Assembly (NCBI RefSeq): GCF_000156575.1
Contig: NZ_GG666049.1
Location: forward strand, 110,976 to 174,975
DNA length: 64,000 nucleotides
Origin: Anaerococcus lactolyticus ATCC 51172
GTDB lineage: Bacteria; Bacillota; Clostridia; Tissierellales; Peptoniphilaceae
Direction of reading: 5' to 3'
Under the pieces are notes generated by a model, which was not told the DNA's origin, ran no database searches, and worked only from the letters and a program-made list of their open reading frames with translations. Positions within the stretch are counted from its first letter, which is position 1, and every line of letters starts with the position of its first letter. Positions 1-8,405 of the stretch are shown here, one piece after another. The translations under genes and the position numbers were made by a program.

Positions 1-179
1 TCATCATGCCTTGGACCACACCTCCAGTAGTTTCTGGATTCCTATCTAGTAACTGGCAAGGTGCCCTCCTACAAGTTGTCCTAATCATAATTGGCTGCAT
101 AATTTATTATCCATTCGTAGCTGCAGTTGATAGAAACAACCTAATCCAAGAAGAATCTGAAGAAAGCGTAGAAGCATAA
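1..179 (+). CDS. PTS EIIC, lactose/cellobiose family (C-terminal part)
   Basis: An open frame enters from the left edge (first whole codon at base 3) and ends with TAA at 177-179, giving the last 58 residues. The motif MPWTTPPVVSGF followed by a hydrophobic helix (LLQVVLIIIGCIIYYPF) and a short polar tail is the usual end of a cellobiose/lactose-family EIIC permease; the EIIC at 12298-13608 has the matching VPWTTPPLL and YLPFLK. The stop overlaps the start of the next gene (TAATG), so the two are translationally coupled. The N-terminal part lies outside the window and the substrate cannot be told. Confidence 0.85.
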   Translation, partial: IMPWTTPPVVSGFLSSNWQGALLQVVLIIIGCIIYYPFVAAVDRNNLIQEESEESVEA

Positions 180-1264
180 TGCGCAGACTAGGTATTTCAA
201 TATATCCAGAACACTCGACTTTCGAAAAAGATCTAGCCTATATGAAGCTAGCTTCTAAATATGGTTTTTCGAGAATTTTCACCTGTCTCCTTTCTGTAAA
301 AGAAAGCAGGGATGAAATTATTAAAAATTTTACAAACTTTATAGATAAGGCTCATGAACTGGGCTTTAAAGTTTCGGTGGATACAAATGCAGATGTTTTT
401 AACCTCCTTGGTGCAAGGGCAGATGATATATCTGTCTTTGACAAAATGGGTGTGGATATTATAAGACTTGACTGGCCCCTATCAGATAGGGAAAACATCT
501 TAATTACCAATAACCCTTACAATATAACTGTAGAGTTTAATGCAAGCTCAGACATGGCTTTAGACTTGCTAATCAAAAAGGGTGCTGATAGGAACAAGAT
601 GACTACCTGCCACAATTTTTATCCACAAGAATACACCGGTCTTAGCAAGGAAAGGTTCGATTATTTCACTCAAAAATACTATGATATGGCCTTAAAAGTT
701 CACGCTTTCATATCAAGTAATAACGACAACACTTTCGGACCTTGGCCTGTTTATAAGGGACTAGCTACCTTAGAATGTCATAGGTATAAAAATATTTCCT
801 ACCAACTTAGGTATCTTATAGCTGATAGGAGGATAAATGACATTATTATTGGCAACGCCTACGCTTCTTGTGAAGAATTAGAAGAATTGAGCAAGGTAGA
901 TTTATCAATTCCAAGCTTAAAAATCGAAGCAATTAATGATATAATAGATATAGAAAGGAAAATCCTTTACGATTTTGTTCACTTTGATAGGATAGACTCT
1001 TCAGACTTCTTTATCAGAAGCAGTGTTAGCCGAGCCTTTGCCGCTGACAAGAACATTCCTCCTAGGAAATGTGATAAAGAATTCTTTGATGAGGGAGATG
1101 TTGTAATAATCAACGACAACCTCGCCCACTACAGAGGCGAACTTGAAATCGTTAAGAAAAAAATTAAAAATACAGGTGAAAGAAATCTTGTAGGCCACTT
1201 TGATGAAGATGAACAAGCGATTGTTAATATGCTGGCTGAACAAAATCCTTTCAAAATTATATAA
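179..1264 (+). CDS. mupG: MupG-family 6-phospho-N-acetylmuramidase (DUF871), TIM barrel
   Basis: The 361-residue product opens with RRLGISIYPEHS and continues with SRIFTCLLSV, GFKVSVDTNADV and GVDIIRLDWPL, the order of strands typical of DUF871 proteins. The characterised member, staphylococcal MupG, is a cytoplasmic hydrolase that splits PTS-imported MurNAc-6-phosphate-GlcNAc during cell-wall recycling. A C-terminal cyclophilin-like part (from about residue 240) is also family-typical. It lies between an EIIC and an EIIB gene of the lactose/cellobiose type, so it probably acts on a phosphorylated disaccharide entering through that PTS. The permease is not of the MurP (glucose-family) type, so MurNAc-GlcNAc as substrate is an inference. 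Confidence 0.75.
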   Translation: MRRLGISIYPEHSTFEKDLAYMKLASKYGFSRIFTCLLSVKESRDEIIKNFTNFIDKAHELGFKVSVDTNADVFNLLGARADDISVFDKMGVDIIRLDWPLSDRENILITNNPYNITVEFNASSDMALDLLIKKGADRNKMTTCHNFYPQEYTGLSKERFDYFTQKYYDMALKVHAFISSNNDNTFGPWPVYKGLATLECHRYKNISYQLRYLIADRRINDIIIGNAYASCEELEELSKVDLSIPSLKIEAINDIIDIERKILYDFVHFDRIDSSDFFIRSSVSRAFAADKNIPPRKCDKEFFDEGDVVIINDNLAHYRGELEIVKKKIKNTGERNLVGHFDEDEQAIVNMLAEQNPFKII

Positions 1265-1274
1265 GGAGATTTAT

Positions 1275-1598
1275 ATGAGCGATACAATAAATATTGTACT
1301 ATGCTGCTCTGCAGGTATGAGTACAAGCTTAGTAGTTGAAAAAATGCAGGAAGCAGCTAAGAATAAAGGATTAGATATAGATATCAAAGCTGTTCCAGTA
1401 TCCAGCGTAGAAGAACTTGATAGTTCACACAAAATCGACATCCTCCTCCTAGGCCCTCAAGTAAAATTTAAACTAAACGAGCTTAAGGGTGTTTACAAGG
1501 ATCAAAATACTCTAGTAGATGTCATAAATATGATGGACTACGGCATGATCAACGGAGAAAAAATCTTATCCGATGCCCTTAAGGCCTACAACAAATAA
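1275..1598 (+). CDS. PTS EIIB, lactose/cellobiose family
   Basis: The 107-residue cytoplasmic phosphocarrier begins MSDTINIVLCCSAGMSTS; the CxxGxST-type loop carries the cysteine that accepts phosphate from EIIA. The start at 1275 is chosen because AAGGAGA lies directly upstream (1263-1269); a longer frame from 1200 only overlaps mupG. It follows mupG by 10 bases, so EIIC, MupG and EIIB form one operon entering from the left. Length and sequence fit the family (about 100 residues). Confidence 0.9.
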   Translation: MSDTINIVLCCSAGMSTSLVVEKMQEAAKNKGLDIDIKAVPVSSVEELDSSHKIDILLLGPQVKFKLNELKGVYKDQNTLVDVINMMDYGMINGEKILSDALKAYNK

Positions 1599-1604
1599 AA
1601 AATA

Positions 1605-1680
1605 AAAACCCAAGCAAGTGACATAGACACATTAATCCTCCTTAAGGATTTTAGAGTTTAAGTCAAGACTTGGGTTTTTC
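1605..1680. terminator. Bidirectional terminator between convergent genes
   Basis: AAAACCCAAG at 1605-1613 pairs with CTTGGGTTTT at 1669-1678, with a smaller inner hairpin (ATCCTCCTTAAGGAT). The A-run and T-run on the two sides let it serve both the EIIB gene (+) and the chromate transporter pair (-). Confidence 0.75.
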
Positions 1681-1689
1681 TTTGCCAAT

Positions 1690-2250
1690 TTATAGGCCCA
1701 AAACAATACCTATGCCTGCCCCCGCCACGATTATCCAAAGAGGGCTGAGGTTTTTAAATTTAAACAAAATTAAAGTAAATGCTGCGAAAAGTCCGAGTGG
1801 AATCGGTCTTAGCAAGGACATAAAATTTCCTGTTTGGGCAAAGGCCTTTGTATCCACAAGGGTAAGTACTAGGACTGTGGACATAGCACCTAGGATAAGC
1901 CCTGCTGTGGCTGGCCTTAGGGTACTGAAGGCGTCTTTTACAATTTTTGAATTTTTAAAAGCCAAAATCATCCTTGCTATTATAAGGATAATTATAATTG
2001 GTCCTGTAACCAAGGCGATGGTCGCAAGGATGCCACCAAGTGGCCCATGGGCCTTGATGCCTGCATAGGTCGCCATATTAATGCCAATAGCGCCTGGTGT
2101 TGATTCGGACACTGCTATCATATCCAAGAGCTCTTCGCTGGTAAAATAACCATATTTTTCGCCCATGGCTTGGAGAAAAGGAATGGTTGCCATGCCCCCA
2201 CCAACAGCAAATAAACCTGCCTTAAAAAATTCCCACATCATCCTAAGCAT
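1690..2250 (-). CDS. Chromate transporter family, short subunit 2
   Basis: The 186-residue hydrophobic protein has the CHR-family signature AVGGGMATIPFL near its N-terminus and ESTPGAIGINMATYAG in the middle, with about five to six membrane helices. Short CHR proteins come as adjacent pairs that together equal one full-length ChrA. This copy overlaps the upstream partner by 8 bases, so they are coupled. Family members export chromate in exchange for sulfate in some bacteria; in anaerobes without chromate exposure the true substrate is often unclear. Confidence 0.85.
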   Translation of the reverse strand: MLRMMWEFFKAGLFAVGGGMATIPFLQAMGEKYGYFTSEELLDMIAVSESTPGAIGINMATYAGIKAHGPLGGILATIALVTGPIIIILIIARMILAFKNSKIVKDAFSTLRPATAGLILGAMSTVLVLTLVDTKAFAQTGNFMSLLRPIPLGLFAAFTLILFKFKNLSPLWIIVAGAGIGIVLGL

Positions 2251-2779
2251 GTCTAAACCTCCCTAAAATAATTCCAATAAGGGCTACGACTATTACAAGC
2301 ACAACGGGTGAAATATCAAAAACTGCTATCGCTAGGAAGGTCAACAAAAAAACCATGAACTTTCCAACTGAGTTGGCGTTTTTTCTAAGCATTTTTATTA
2401 CTGAATATAAAACCAAGGCACACACAGCAATCCTAATGCCCCCAAAGGCGTGTTGGATGGCGCTTATGTGGGAAAAATTTTTTAAAAAACTAGCTATGAG
2501 AGTAATTATTATAATTGACGGGGTGATAAAACCGAGACTTGCAACCACTCCTCCAATATTTTTTGCCATCTTGTAGCCGCAAAAGGTCGCTGTATTTATA
2601 GCGATGATACCAGGTGTGGACTGACCAATAGCATAGTAATCTAAAATCTCTTCGTTAGTCGCCCATTTTTTCTTCTCAACAACCTCCCTTTCCAAGATGG
2701 GTAGCATGGCGTAGCCCCCACCAAAGGTCATAAAGCCGATTTTAACAAAACTTATATAAAGATCTAATAAAATGTTCAT
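2243..2779 (-). CDS. Chromate transporter family, short subunit 1
   Basis: The 178-residue product starts MNILLDLYISFVKIGF and carries TFGGGYAMLPILE and GQSTPGIIAINTATFCG, the CHR signature shared with the downstream partner. The start at 2779 has a good ribosome site (AAGGGAAGAG); the frame extends to 2842 but has no such site there. It is first in a two-gene unit transcribed leftward. Sequence differences between the pair are as expected for antiparallel half-transporters. Function is known only by family. Confidence 0.85.
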   Translation of the reverse strand: MNILLDLYISFVKIGFMTFGGGYAMLPILEREVVEKKKWATNEEILDYYAIGQSTPGIIAINTATFCGYKMAKNIGGVVASLGFITPSIIIITLIASFLKNFSHISAIQHAFGGIRIAVCALVLYSVIKMLRKNANSVGKFMVFLLTFLAIAVFDISPVVLVIVVALIGIILGRFRHA

Positions 2780-2981
2780 CTCTCTTCCCTTTCTTGCTTC
2801 CTTAAGGATATTATATAACAATCTAGGAAATTTATAAAGCAAACGGCTTATTATACAAATCTAACCAGTCTTTAATAAAACCATTTCTTAATTAAAGTAA
2901 CAAAAGAAATACAAAGCCTCATGCTTTTTACGGTTTTAACAAGAATTTTGATGATTAAGTAACAAAAGTGTAACATTTTTA

Positions 2982-3010
2982 TTGACAAAAGAGTAAAAAT
3001 GAGTTAAAAT
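2982..3010 (+). promoter_or_regulatory. Sigma-A promoter of the lysozyme-like gene
   Basis: TTGACA (2982-2987), a 17-base spacer and TAAAAT (3005-3010) lie 30 bases before the start codon at 3040. Confidence 0.7.
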
Positions 3011-3039
3011 ATATATTGTTAATTGATAAAGGAGACAGA

Positions 3040-3882
3040 ATGAATAATTTTAAATATATACTTACAGGACTTTTTGTTGCGTCGACTTTGACCTTAGCAA
3101 GCCCAGTCCTAGCAGCAGAAGATTCAACAGACGAAACTACAATACCAGAAGAAACAAAAGTAATTGAATATAAAGATTTTGATTTAGATAAGATGGTTGG
3201 TCTTAAGGAAGATACTGACCTTGTTCACGAAAAAACCCAACTAACCCAAACTTCCTACAAGGCAGAAAACGAACTTGAAGTCAAGAAAGAAAAAGGTCAC
3301 CCAGATCGCGTAGAAATCAAAGGTTCTAATAGAAATGCAACAGGAACTACTAGCGAACCTGGCAGCCTATCTTGGAGAAATTACAGACGAGGCGACTTAT
3401 CAAATTTTGACATAAGAACTAAAAACCCAGATCACATAACTGGCGCTTACATAGACAAGTTCCTAGAAAAACGTGGTCACTATACCCCACTTAAGGGCTA
3501 TGGTGATACAATCCTTAAGTACTCAAACAAATACGGTATTAACGTAGGTATTTTTATGGGTCAAATCGCAAAGGAAACTAATTTTGGCAAGCATGCTGGA
3601 GTAGGCAAATACAACTTTGGTTGTATCCGTTATTATAGAAATGGTGTTGGTGGCCAATGGGCTCCTGCCTATTCAAGAAGAGGTTCTGCTTGGGTAAACC
3701 CACCTACAGTTGAAGACGGCATCGAAGTTGTCTTCAAGCTAATGAGAGATGCTTATGCAAATAAGGGCTGCACAACCTATAAAGCCTTCATAAACCGTTA
3801 TTCTCCATCTTTTGAGAATAACCACAGATCTTTTGAGCAACTCGCAGCAGGAACTATGAACGCCTTAAATATATCTTATTAA
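3040..3882 (+). CDS. Secreted glucosaminidase/lysozyme-like protein
   Basis: The 280-residue protein begins with a signal peptide (KYILTGLFVASTLTLAS, cleavage probably after VLAA). A low-complexity, charged linker occupies roughly residues 30-125. The C-terminal 150 residues contain NVGIFMGQIAKETNFG, KYNFGCIRY and TVEDGIEVVFKLMRDAY, which resemble the bacterial glucosaminidase (PF01832-like) lysozyme fold; the E of KETNFG is the likely catalytic acid. It would cut peptidoglycan glycan strands outside the cell. The start at 3040 follows AAAGGAGA; an earlier frame start at 3016 lacks a site. It has its own promoter and terminator. Confidence 0.75.
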   Translation: MNNFKYILTGLFVASTLTLASPVLAAEDSTDETTIPEETKVIEYKDFDLDKMVGLKEDTDLVHEKTQLTQTSYKAENELEVKKEKGHPDRVEIKGSNRNATGTTSEPGSLSWRNYRRGDLSNFDIRTKNPDHITGAYIDKFLEKRGHYTPLKGYGDTILKYSNKYGINVGIFMGQIAKETNFGKHAGVGKYNFGCIRYYRNGVGGQWAPAYSRRGSAWVNPPTVEDGIEVVFKLMRDAYANKGCTTYKAFINRYSPSFENNHRSFEQLAAGTMNALNISY

Positions 3883-3888
3883 TTACAG

Positions 3889-3917
3889 ACCAACCTAGAA
3901 TTAGGTTGGTTTTTTTG
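3889..3917 (+). terminator. Rho-independent terminator
   Basis: ACCAACCTA (3889-3897), loop GAAT, TAGGTTGGT (3902-3910) and a run of T. It ends the lysozyme-like transcript. Confidence 0.9.
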
Positions 3918-4005
3918 TCTATTTTTTTGCCTTTGCCAGCAAAAACATATAAGATATATAGGGAAGGAAGAAAAAAGTTAAGAAAGAAGTTAAGAAAGGA
4001 TAAAA

Positions 4006-4665
4006 ATGAAAAAGCTAATATTTGACGTAGATGGAACAATTTTGGATTCCATGCACATCTGGGTAGAACCACAATCCAAACTCTTTGCCAAGTATGGATT
4101 CAACTTAGCCAACCTATCCAAAGAAGAAAAAGCGAAAATCGAAGCCCTATCCGTTGATGACATGTGCCAATACATAGCCGATGAAATAGCCACAGACATG
4201 ACTTTCGATGAGGTTATGCAATACTTTGATGATATTGTCTACACCGGCTACAAGGATTTGCTCTTGCCAAAACCAGGCAACCTTGAAATCCTAAAAAAAT
4301 TAAAGGATTTAGGATTTTCCATGTCGATTGCCTCCTCTACCCCATATAAATACTTGGAAATGGCTCTTAAGAGGCTAGGAATTTATGATTACTTTGATTT
4401 TTTTGCCACTCCCGAACTTCTTCATATGAAAAAATCAGACCCTGCCTACTGGCAGTATTCAATAATGAAACATGGAGCAAGACCAGAAGATTGTGTGCTT
4501 TTTGACGATGCCCTCTATGCCTTAGAAGCTGCAAAAAAAGAAGAGATTATGACTGTAGGTCTAAAAGACTTCCCTTGGAACAAAAAAGAATGGGCCCATA
4601 TCGAAGAAGTGGCTGATATGACACTAGAAAAAATTTCCGATATGGACGTAAATAAGTTTATATAA
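4006..4665 (+). CDS. HAD-superfamily phosphatase, beta-phosphoglucomutase-like
   Basis: The 219-residue protein starts KKLIFDVDGTILDSM, the HAD motif I with nucleophile Asp and DxDGT. Motif II is ASSTPYKY (Ser/Thr), motif III includes the Lys near MKKSDP, and motif IV is VLFDDALYALEAA. The helical cap between motif I and II places it in the subclass I (PGM/phosphatase) group. It hydrolyses or transfers a phosphate on a small metabolite, not identifiable from sequence. Monocistronic, with a terminator just after its stop. Confidence 0.8.
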   Translation: MKKLIFDVDGTILDSMHIWVEPQSKLFAKYGFNLANLSKEEKAKIEALSVDDMCQYIADEIATDMTFDEVMQYFDDIVYTGYKDLLLPKPGNLEILKKLKDLGFSMSIASSTPYKYLEMALKRLGIYDYFDFFATPELLHMKKSDPAYWQYSIMKHGARPEDCVLFDDALYALEAAKKEEIMTVGLKDFPWNKKEWAHIEEVADMTLEKISDMDVNKFI

Positions 4666-4670
4666 AAGAA

Positions 4671-4711
4671 AAAAGATGTTTGACTAAAATTTTAGTTAAA
4701 CATCTTTTTGT
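4671..4711 (+). terminator. Rho-independent terminator
   Basis: AAAAGATGTTTGACTAAA pairs with TTTAGTTAAACATCTTTT, nearly perfect over 18 bases, followed by T. Confidence 0.85.
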
Positions 4712-4834
4712 TTCTAATAGTGAATAATTTTTTAAAGGCTTTGCAATTTAGGAAATATTTGAAAAGCGCTTTCGGATATTTACCTTAAAGCCCATCTTAA
4801 AACATTCTCTTTTGCCTTCAAATAGTAGTCCTGC

Positions 4835-6112
4835 TTATTTTTTCTTATTAACGATTACAGATACACCATCTGGAACGAAGGCTACCTTAGCATCTTCGCC
4901 TTTGATTTCCTTTGCCATTCTTAGAGCATCTTCAAGACTTTCAGCATAGGTCATGTGCATATCTTCGATTAATTGTCTATTTTCTGGGTCAGTTACAAAG
5001 ATAACTTTATGACGTACAAGGATTCTTGCTAGAATTTGGATTTCCCATTGGTCTGGAATGGTTTCTTCCATTGGAATTTGAAGAACTCTGTCTTCTACAT
5101 CTTTTGGAGTTTCAGCATCTTTGAAAGTTCTATAGAAGCTTTCACCACCGTGGCCATCATTACATCTAGAAACTTCGATTATTACACCGTCATCTGCTAC
5201 TGCAGCTTCTGCAGCTGTCATTGATTTTACAGATTGGTAGACGTTTTGATCTAGTGGGTAACCACCATTACTTGTTACTGCAATGTCAGCATTTACACCT
5301 TCAACAGTTGATAGGCCTCTAACAAATTCAGTTCCTTCATAGTGGGCTTTTACCCTATGACCTGCAAAGGCATTAATAATCTTCTTGTCAGCGTCAATTA
5401 CAACGTTTAAGATAAAGGCTAGTTTTGCTTGTTCTGCAGCAAATTCCATGTCTTTGTGGATTGGGTTTTCTACTAGAATACCTGTTCTTGAATAATCACT
5501 TGCTATAAATTTAGAGCAGTGGTTGGCAAGAACTGTTTTTTCGCTTGCTATACCTGGAAGTACTGATTTTCTACCACCAGAGAAACCTGCGAAGAAGTGT
5601 GGCTCGATAAAGCCTTCAGCTATTAATAAGTCAGCATTTACAGCGTGCTTGTTTAATAGAAGTCTTCCACCTGATGGAAGTCTATCAAGCTCAACCATGT
5701 CTTCATCTACGCCAGATTTGTGAACAACGATGTTTTCATTGTCAACTATTTCTTGTCCATACTTAGCAACTAATTCTTCATGAGTAGTTGGTCTGTGGAA
5801 ACCTGTTGCGATAAGAATTGTAATCTCTGCATCTGGGTTTGTTGACCTAATTTCCTCAAGAAGGATTGGCATGGTTATAGCAGATGGTACTGGCCTAGTG
5901 TGGTCAGATGAAATTATTGTTATTGTTTTCTTGCCTTTTACAAGGTCCGATAATTTCTCTGTCCCAATTGGGTGTGCTAGGGCATCTCTAACAAGGTCTT
6001 CTTGGCTTTTTGTCGCCTTAAAACTGTGCGCCTTGCTCTCAAGTATGGCTACATCATCGCCTACTTCCATTTCGATAAATTCTTTGCCATAAGGCAATCT
6101 TACTTGTTTCAT
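4835..6112 (-). CDS. larA: Nickel-dependent lactate racemase family protein LarA
   Basis: The 425-residue length and motifs match LarA: SSDHTRPVPS near residue 70, GFHRPTT (His of the active site), and HFFAGFSGGRKSVLPGIAS, which holds the second His and the Lys that anchors the nickel-pincer cofactor in the characterised enzyme. LarA interconverts D- and L-lactate; relatives racemise other 2-hydroxyacids. The cofactor genes larB, larC and larE are not next to it, so they must be elsewhere or the paralogue may have another substrate. It is followed by no clear terminator. ATG at 6112 has GGAGAG upstream. Confidence 0.85.
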   Translation of the reverse strand: MKQVRLPYGKEFIEMEVGDDVAILESKAHSFKATKSQEDLVRDALAHPIGTEKLSDLVKGKKTITIISSDHTRPVPSAITMPILLEEIRSTNPDAEITILIATGFHRPTTHEELVAKYGQEIVDNENIVVHKSGVDEDMVELDRLPSGGRLLLNKHAVNADLLIAEGFIEPHFFAGFSGGRKSVLPGIASEKTVLANHCSKFIASDYSRTGILVENPIHKDMEFAAEQAKLAFILNVVIDADKKIINAFAGHRVKAHYEGTEFVRGLSTVEGVNADIAVTSNGGYPLDQNVYQSVKSMTAAEAAVADDGVIIEVSRCNDGHGGESFYRTFKDAETPKDVEDRVLQIPMEETIPDQWEIQILARILVRHKVIFVTDPENRQLIEDMHMTYAESLEDALRMAKEIKGEDAKVAFVPDGVSVIVNKKK

Positions 6113-6188
6113 ATTTACTCTCCTTTTCTTCTCTCACTACTATTTTATAAGATAACTGTAAATAATGCAAACAATTTCATGCTAGAAT

Positions 6189-6211
6189 TAAAAAACTCTT
6201 CCGAAGAAGAG
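6189..6211 (-). terminator. Terminator abutting the MATE stop codon
   Basis: On the minus strand CTCTTC, loop TTCG, GAAGAG and TTTTTT. The stem begins two bases after the TAA at 6213-6215. A tight UUCG tetraloop hairpin. Confidence 0.9.
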
Positions 6212-6212
6212 C

Positions 6213-7556
6213 TTAAGCTAACATATATCTTTTTACTTTTCTATAAATCAAGCCCATTGCAAAAAGGCCTTTCATAATAGAAGTCGAACTCATAGCTATC
6301 CATACCCCATAGACGCCGACAAAAGGCATTAAAACTAGGGAAATTGGTATCCTCAAGAGGTTGTTTATTACACCAAGAGCAGCTGGAGTTTTGGTGTCGC
6401 TCATTCCATTAAAACAGCCCGCAAGGCCAATTTCTATTGACATGAAGGCTTGAGAAAGTCCTAGAATGAATAGGTAGTTCGCACCAAGTTCAATCGCCTC
6501 CTTGCTTTCTGGAGTGAAAAGTTCAAAAAGCTTGTGCCTAAAAATTATTAGAACTAGGGTTGCTATAATTCCGATAATAGCAACTAATCTAAAGGCTTCT
6601 TTAATCGATTCCTTAACTCTTTTCTTATTTTCAGCTCCATAATTTTGTGCAACTAGGGCTTGGATACCGACCTGGATACCCTCAGTTGTATTCCAAGAAA
6701 TAGATTCAAGTTGACTTCCTATGGCACAGACTGCCACAGGTGTTGGACCAAAAGCTGACATAAACCTATTTAAAACCATAGAAATTGACGCATGAAAACC
6801 AGACAAAAGTGCCGCAGGTAGGCCAAGCCTAAAAATTTCTAGCTGCCAATTTTCCCTATAATCTATGTAAGTTATAGCCGACCTAATGATGCCATCTTTA
6901 GAAATAACCAGCAAAAAATAAAGCAAAACAACTACAAACTGACTTATAATTGTAGCTAGGGCAGCACCTTTTGCTCCCATATGTGGAAAGGGACCTAGAC
7001 CAAAAATCAAAACTGGATCTAAAACCATATTTATAGCAAGCCCAACAGCATTAATCACGAAGGGAGTAAAAGAATCCCCAAGTGATGTGAAGGCTTGGGT
7101 AAACATAGGACCCACGAAAAAGAAAATCATACCGAGACTTACCACAAAAAAATAATCCTTGGCAGCCATTTCAGCCTCATGGCCCAAATTATAAAATTCT
7201 ATAAAAACATTTTTTACAATAAGGCAAAAGGTAGTAAAAAACAAACCAATGACAATAGCTTGGATAAAACCATTATTAATAATCATCACCGTTTCCTTCT
7301 CATTTCGAGAACCAAAGGCCTGGGAAGCATAAACGCCCATGCCAACCTTAGGTATAAGGACAAGGGAATTGCCTATCCAAAAAATAAAACCAGCTATCCC
7401 AACCCCTGCCATAGCCTTAGTACCCAACCTTGCAATCCAAATAGTATCAACAAAGCCATAAGCAATCTGGATAAAGGCTGTAAGGGCCAAAGGAAAAGAC
7501 AGCTTCAAAAGCGTATGCCTAATATTTCCATGTAATAAATCTATTTTCCTATTCAT
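6213..7556 (-). CDS. MATE-family multidrug efflux transporter
   Basis: The 447-residue integral membrane protein has about twelve helices in two related halves; MNRKIDLLHGNIRHTLLKLSFPL and the following IAYGFVDTIWIARLG are the classic MATE N-terminus. MATE pumps (NorM/DinF branches) export cationic compounds using Na+ or H+ gradients. This copy belongs to the MepA/DinF-like Firmicutes type by its short cytoplasmic ends. It is transcribed alone, diverging from the sugar acetyltransferase. Substrate unknown. Confidence 0.9.
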   Translation of the reverse strand: MNRKIDLLHGNIRHTLLKLSFPLALTAFIQIAYGFVDTIWIARLGTKAMAGVGIAGFIFWIGNSLVLIPKVGMGVYASQAFGSRNEKETVMIINNGFIQAIVIGLFFTTFCLIVKNVFIEFYNLGHEAEMAAKDYFFVVSLGMIFFFVGPMFTQAFTSLGDSFTPFVINAVGLAINMVLDPVLIFGLGPFPHMGAKGAALATIISQFVVVLLYFLLVISKDGIIRSAITYIDYRENWQLEIFRLGLPAALLSGFHASISMVLNRFMSAFGPTPVAVCAIGSQLESISWNTTEGIQVGIQALVAQNYGAENKKRVKESIKEAFRLVAIIGIIATLVLIIFRHKLFELFTPESKEAIELGANYLFILGLSQAFMSIEIGLAGCFNGMSDTKTPAALGVINNLLRIPISLVLMPFVGVYGVWIAMSSTSIMKGLFAMGLIYRKVKRYMLA

Positions 7557-7641
7557 AAAGACTCCTATATAAGTTATAACCTTATTATCTTACTAATATT
7601 TTACGAATTGTCATTTAATTTATCAAAAGTATATTGATAGT

Positions 7642-8244
7642 ATGAAAAACTACGAAAATTTAAAGGCCGGCAGGCTCTTTAAAACAGACGACTATCTTGT
7701 TGAAAAACTCACTGCCTGCTGGGAAAAATTAGTAAAATTAAATACGGAAACGAACAGAGAAGAAAGAAATAAAATCTGCCAAGAACTATTCGCAAGCTTT
7801 GGTAAGTCAACGGTCCTTTCCCCTTTCAGGTGTGATTATGGGGACAACATCTACATAGGAAATAATTCTTTTATAAACTTCAACGTCTCCATGGTAGACC
7901 TAGGAAAAATACAAATAGGAAACAGAGTCCTAATAGGTCCTGGCACAGGACTTTTCACAGCCATCCACCCCATAGACCCAGAAGTAAGAGCCACAGGTGT
8001 CGAGAAGGGTGCAGACATCATCCTAGAAGACGACGTCTGGATTGGAGGCAACGTCACAATCCTTCCTGGAGTCACCATAGGCAAAGGCTCAATCATAGGT
8101 GCAGGCTCAGTTGTAAGTAAGGATATACCTCAAATGTCCATAGCTGTAGGCAACCCCGCCAAGGTTGTAAGGAAAATAAATGAAGACGATAAAAAATATT
8201 GGCAAGCTGAATACGATATATATCTTCATGGAATGGGAGAATAA
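7642..8244 (+). CDS. maa: Sugar O-acetyltransferase (maltose/galactoside acetyltransferase type)
   Basis: The 200-residue protein has the N-terminal Mac domain (residues 5-60, GRLFKTDDYLVEK) followed by a left-handed beta-helix of hexapeptide repeats (IYIGNNSFINFN, IQIGNRVLIGPG, IILEDDVWIGGNVTILPGV, GSIIGAGSVVSKDI). The catalytic His is in LFTAIHPIDPE. Such enzymes move acetyl from acetyl-CoA to the 6-hydroxyl of non-metabolised sugars. Its ribosome site is weak. A terminator follows. Confidence 0.9.
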   Translation: MKNYENLKAGRLFKTDDYLVEKLTACWEKLVKLNTETNREERNKICQELFASFGKSTVLSPFRCDYGDNIYIGNNSFINFNVSMVDLGKIQIGNRVLIGPGTGLFTAIHPIDPEVRATGVEKGADIILEDDVWIGGNVTILPGVTIGKGSIIGAGSVVSKDIPQMSIAVGNPAKVVRKINEDDKKYWQAEYDIYLHGMGE

Positions 8245-8263
8245 TATCAAAATCTATTACTAA

Positions 8264-8293
8264 AAAGAAATCACATGTGGTTTCTTTTTTTTT
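8264..8293 (+). terminator. Rho-independent terminator
   Basis: AAAGAAA-T-CACATGTG-G-TTTCTTT followed by a long T-run, just after the acetyltransferase. Confidence 0.85.
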
Positions 8294-8326
8294 AATATAA
8301 TTTTACAAAGGCATTTTCAAGTAAGT

Positions 8327-8386
8327 AGCTTCCACAAGTTTGAGGAAAATGTTTGTGTGGAGCTTATTTCTATTCTTTACTATAAT
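8327..8386 (+). promoter_or_regulatory. Candidate promoter and inverted repeat of the beta-glucoside PTS operon
   Basis: A -10 element TATAAT is at 8381-8386 with no good -35, as expected for an activator-dependent promoter. Just upstream an imperfect inverted repeat, AGCTTCCACAA (8327-8337) and TTGTGTGGAGCT (8353-8364), is a plausible binding site for the LicR-type activator encoded downstream. Confidence 0.4.
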
Positions 8387-8405
8387 AAATATATAAGGTG
8401 GTTAT

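Noticed and set aside
1690..2068. Plus-strand open frames over the chromate transporter genes
   Set aside because: They are shadows of strongly family-like minus-strand genes and have no ribosome sites.
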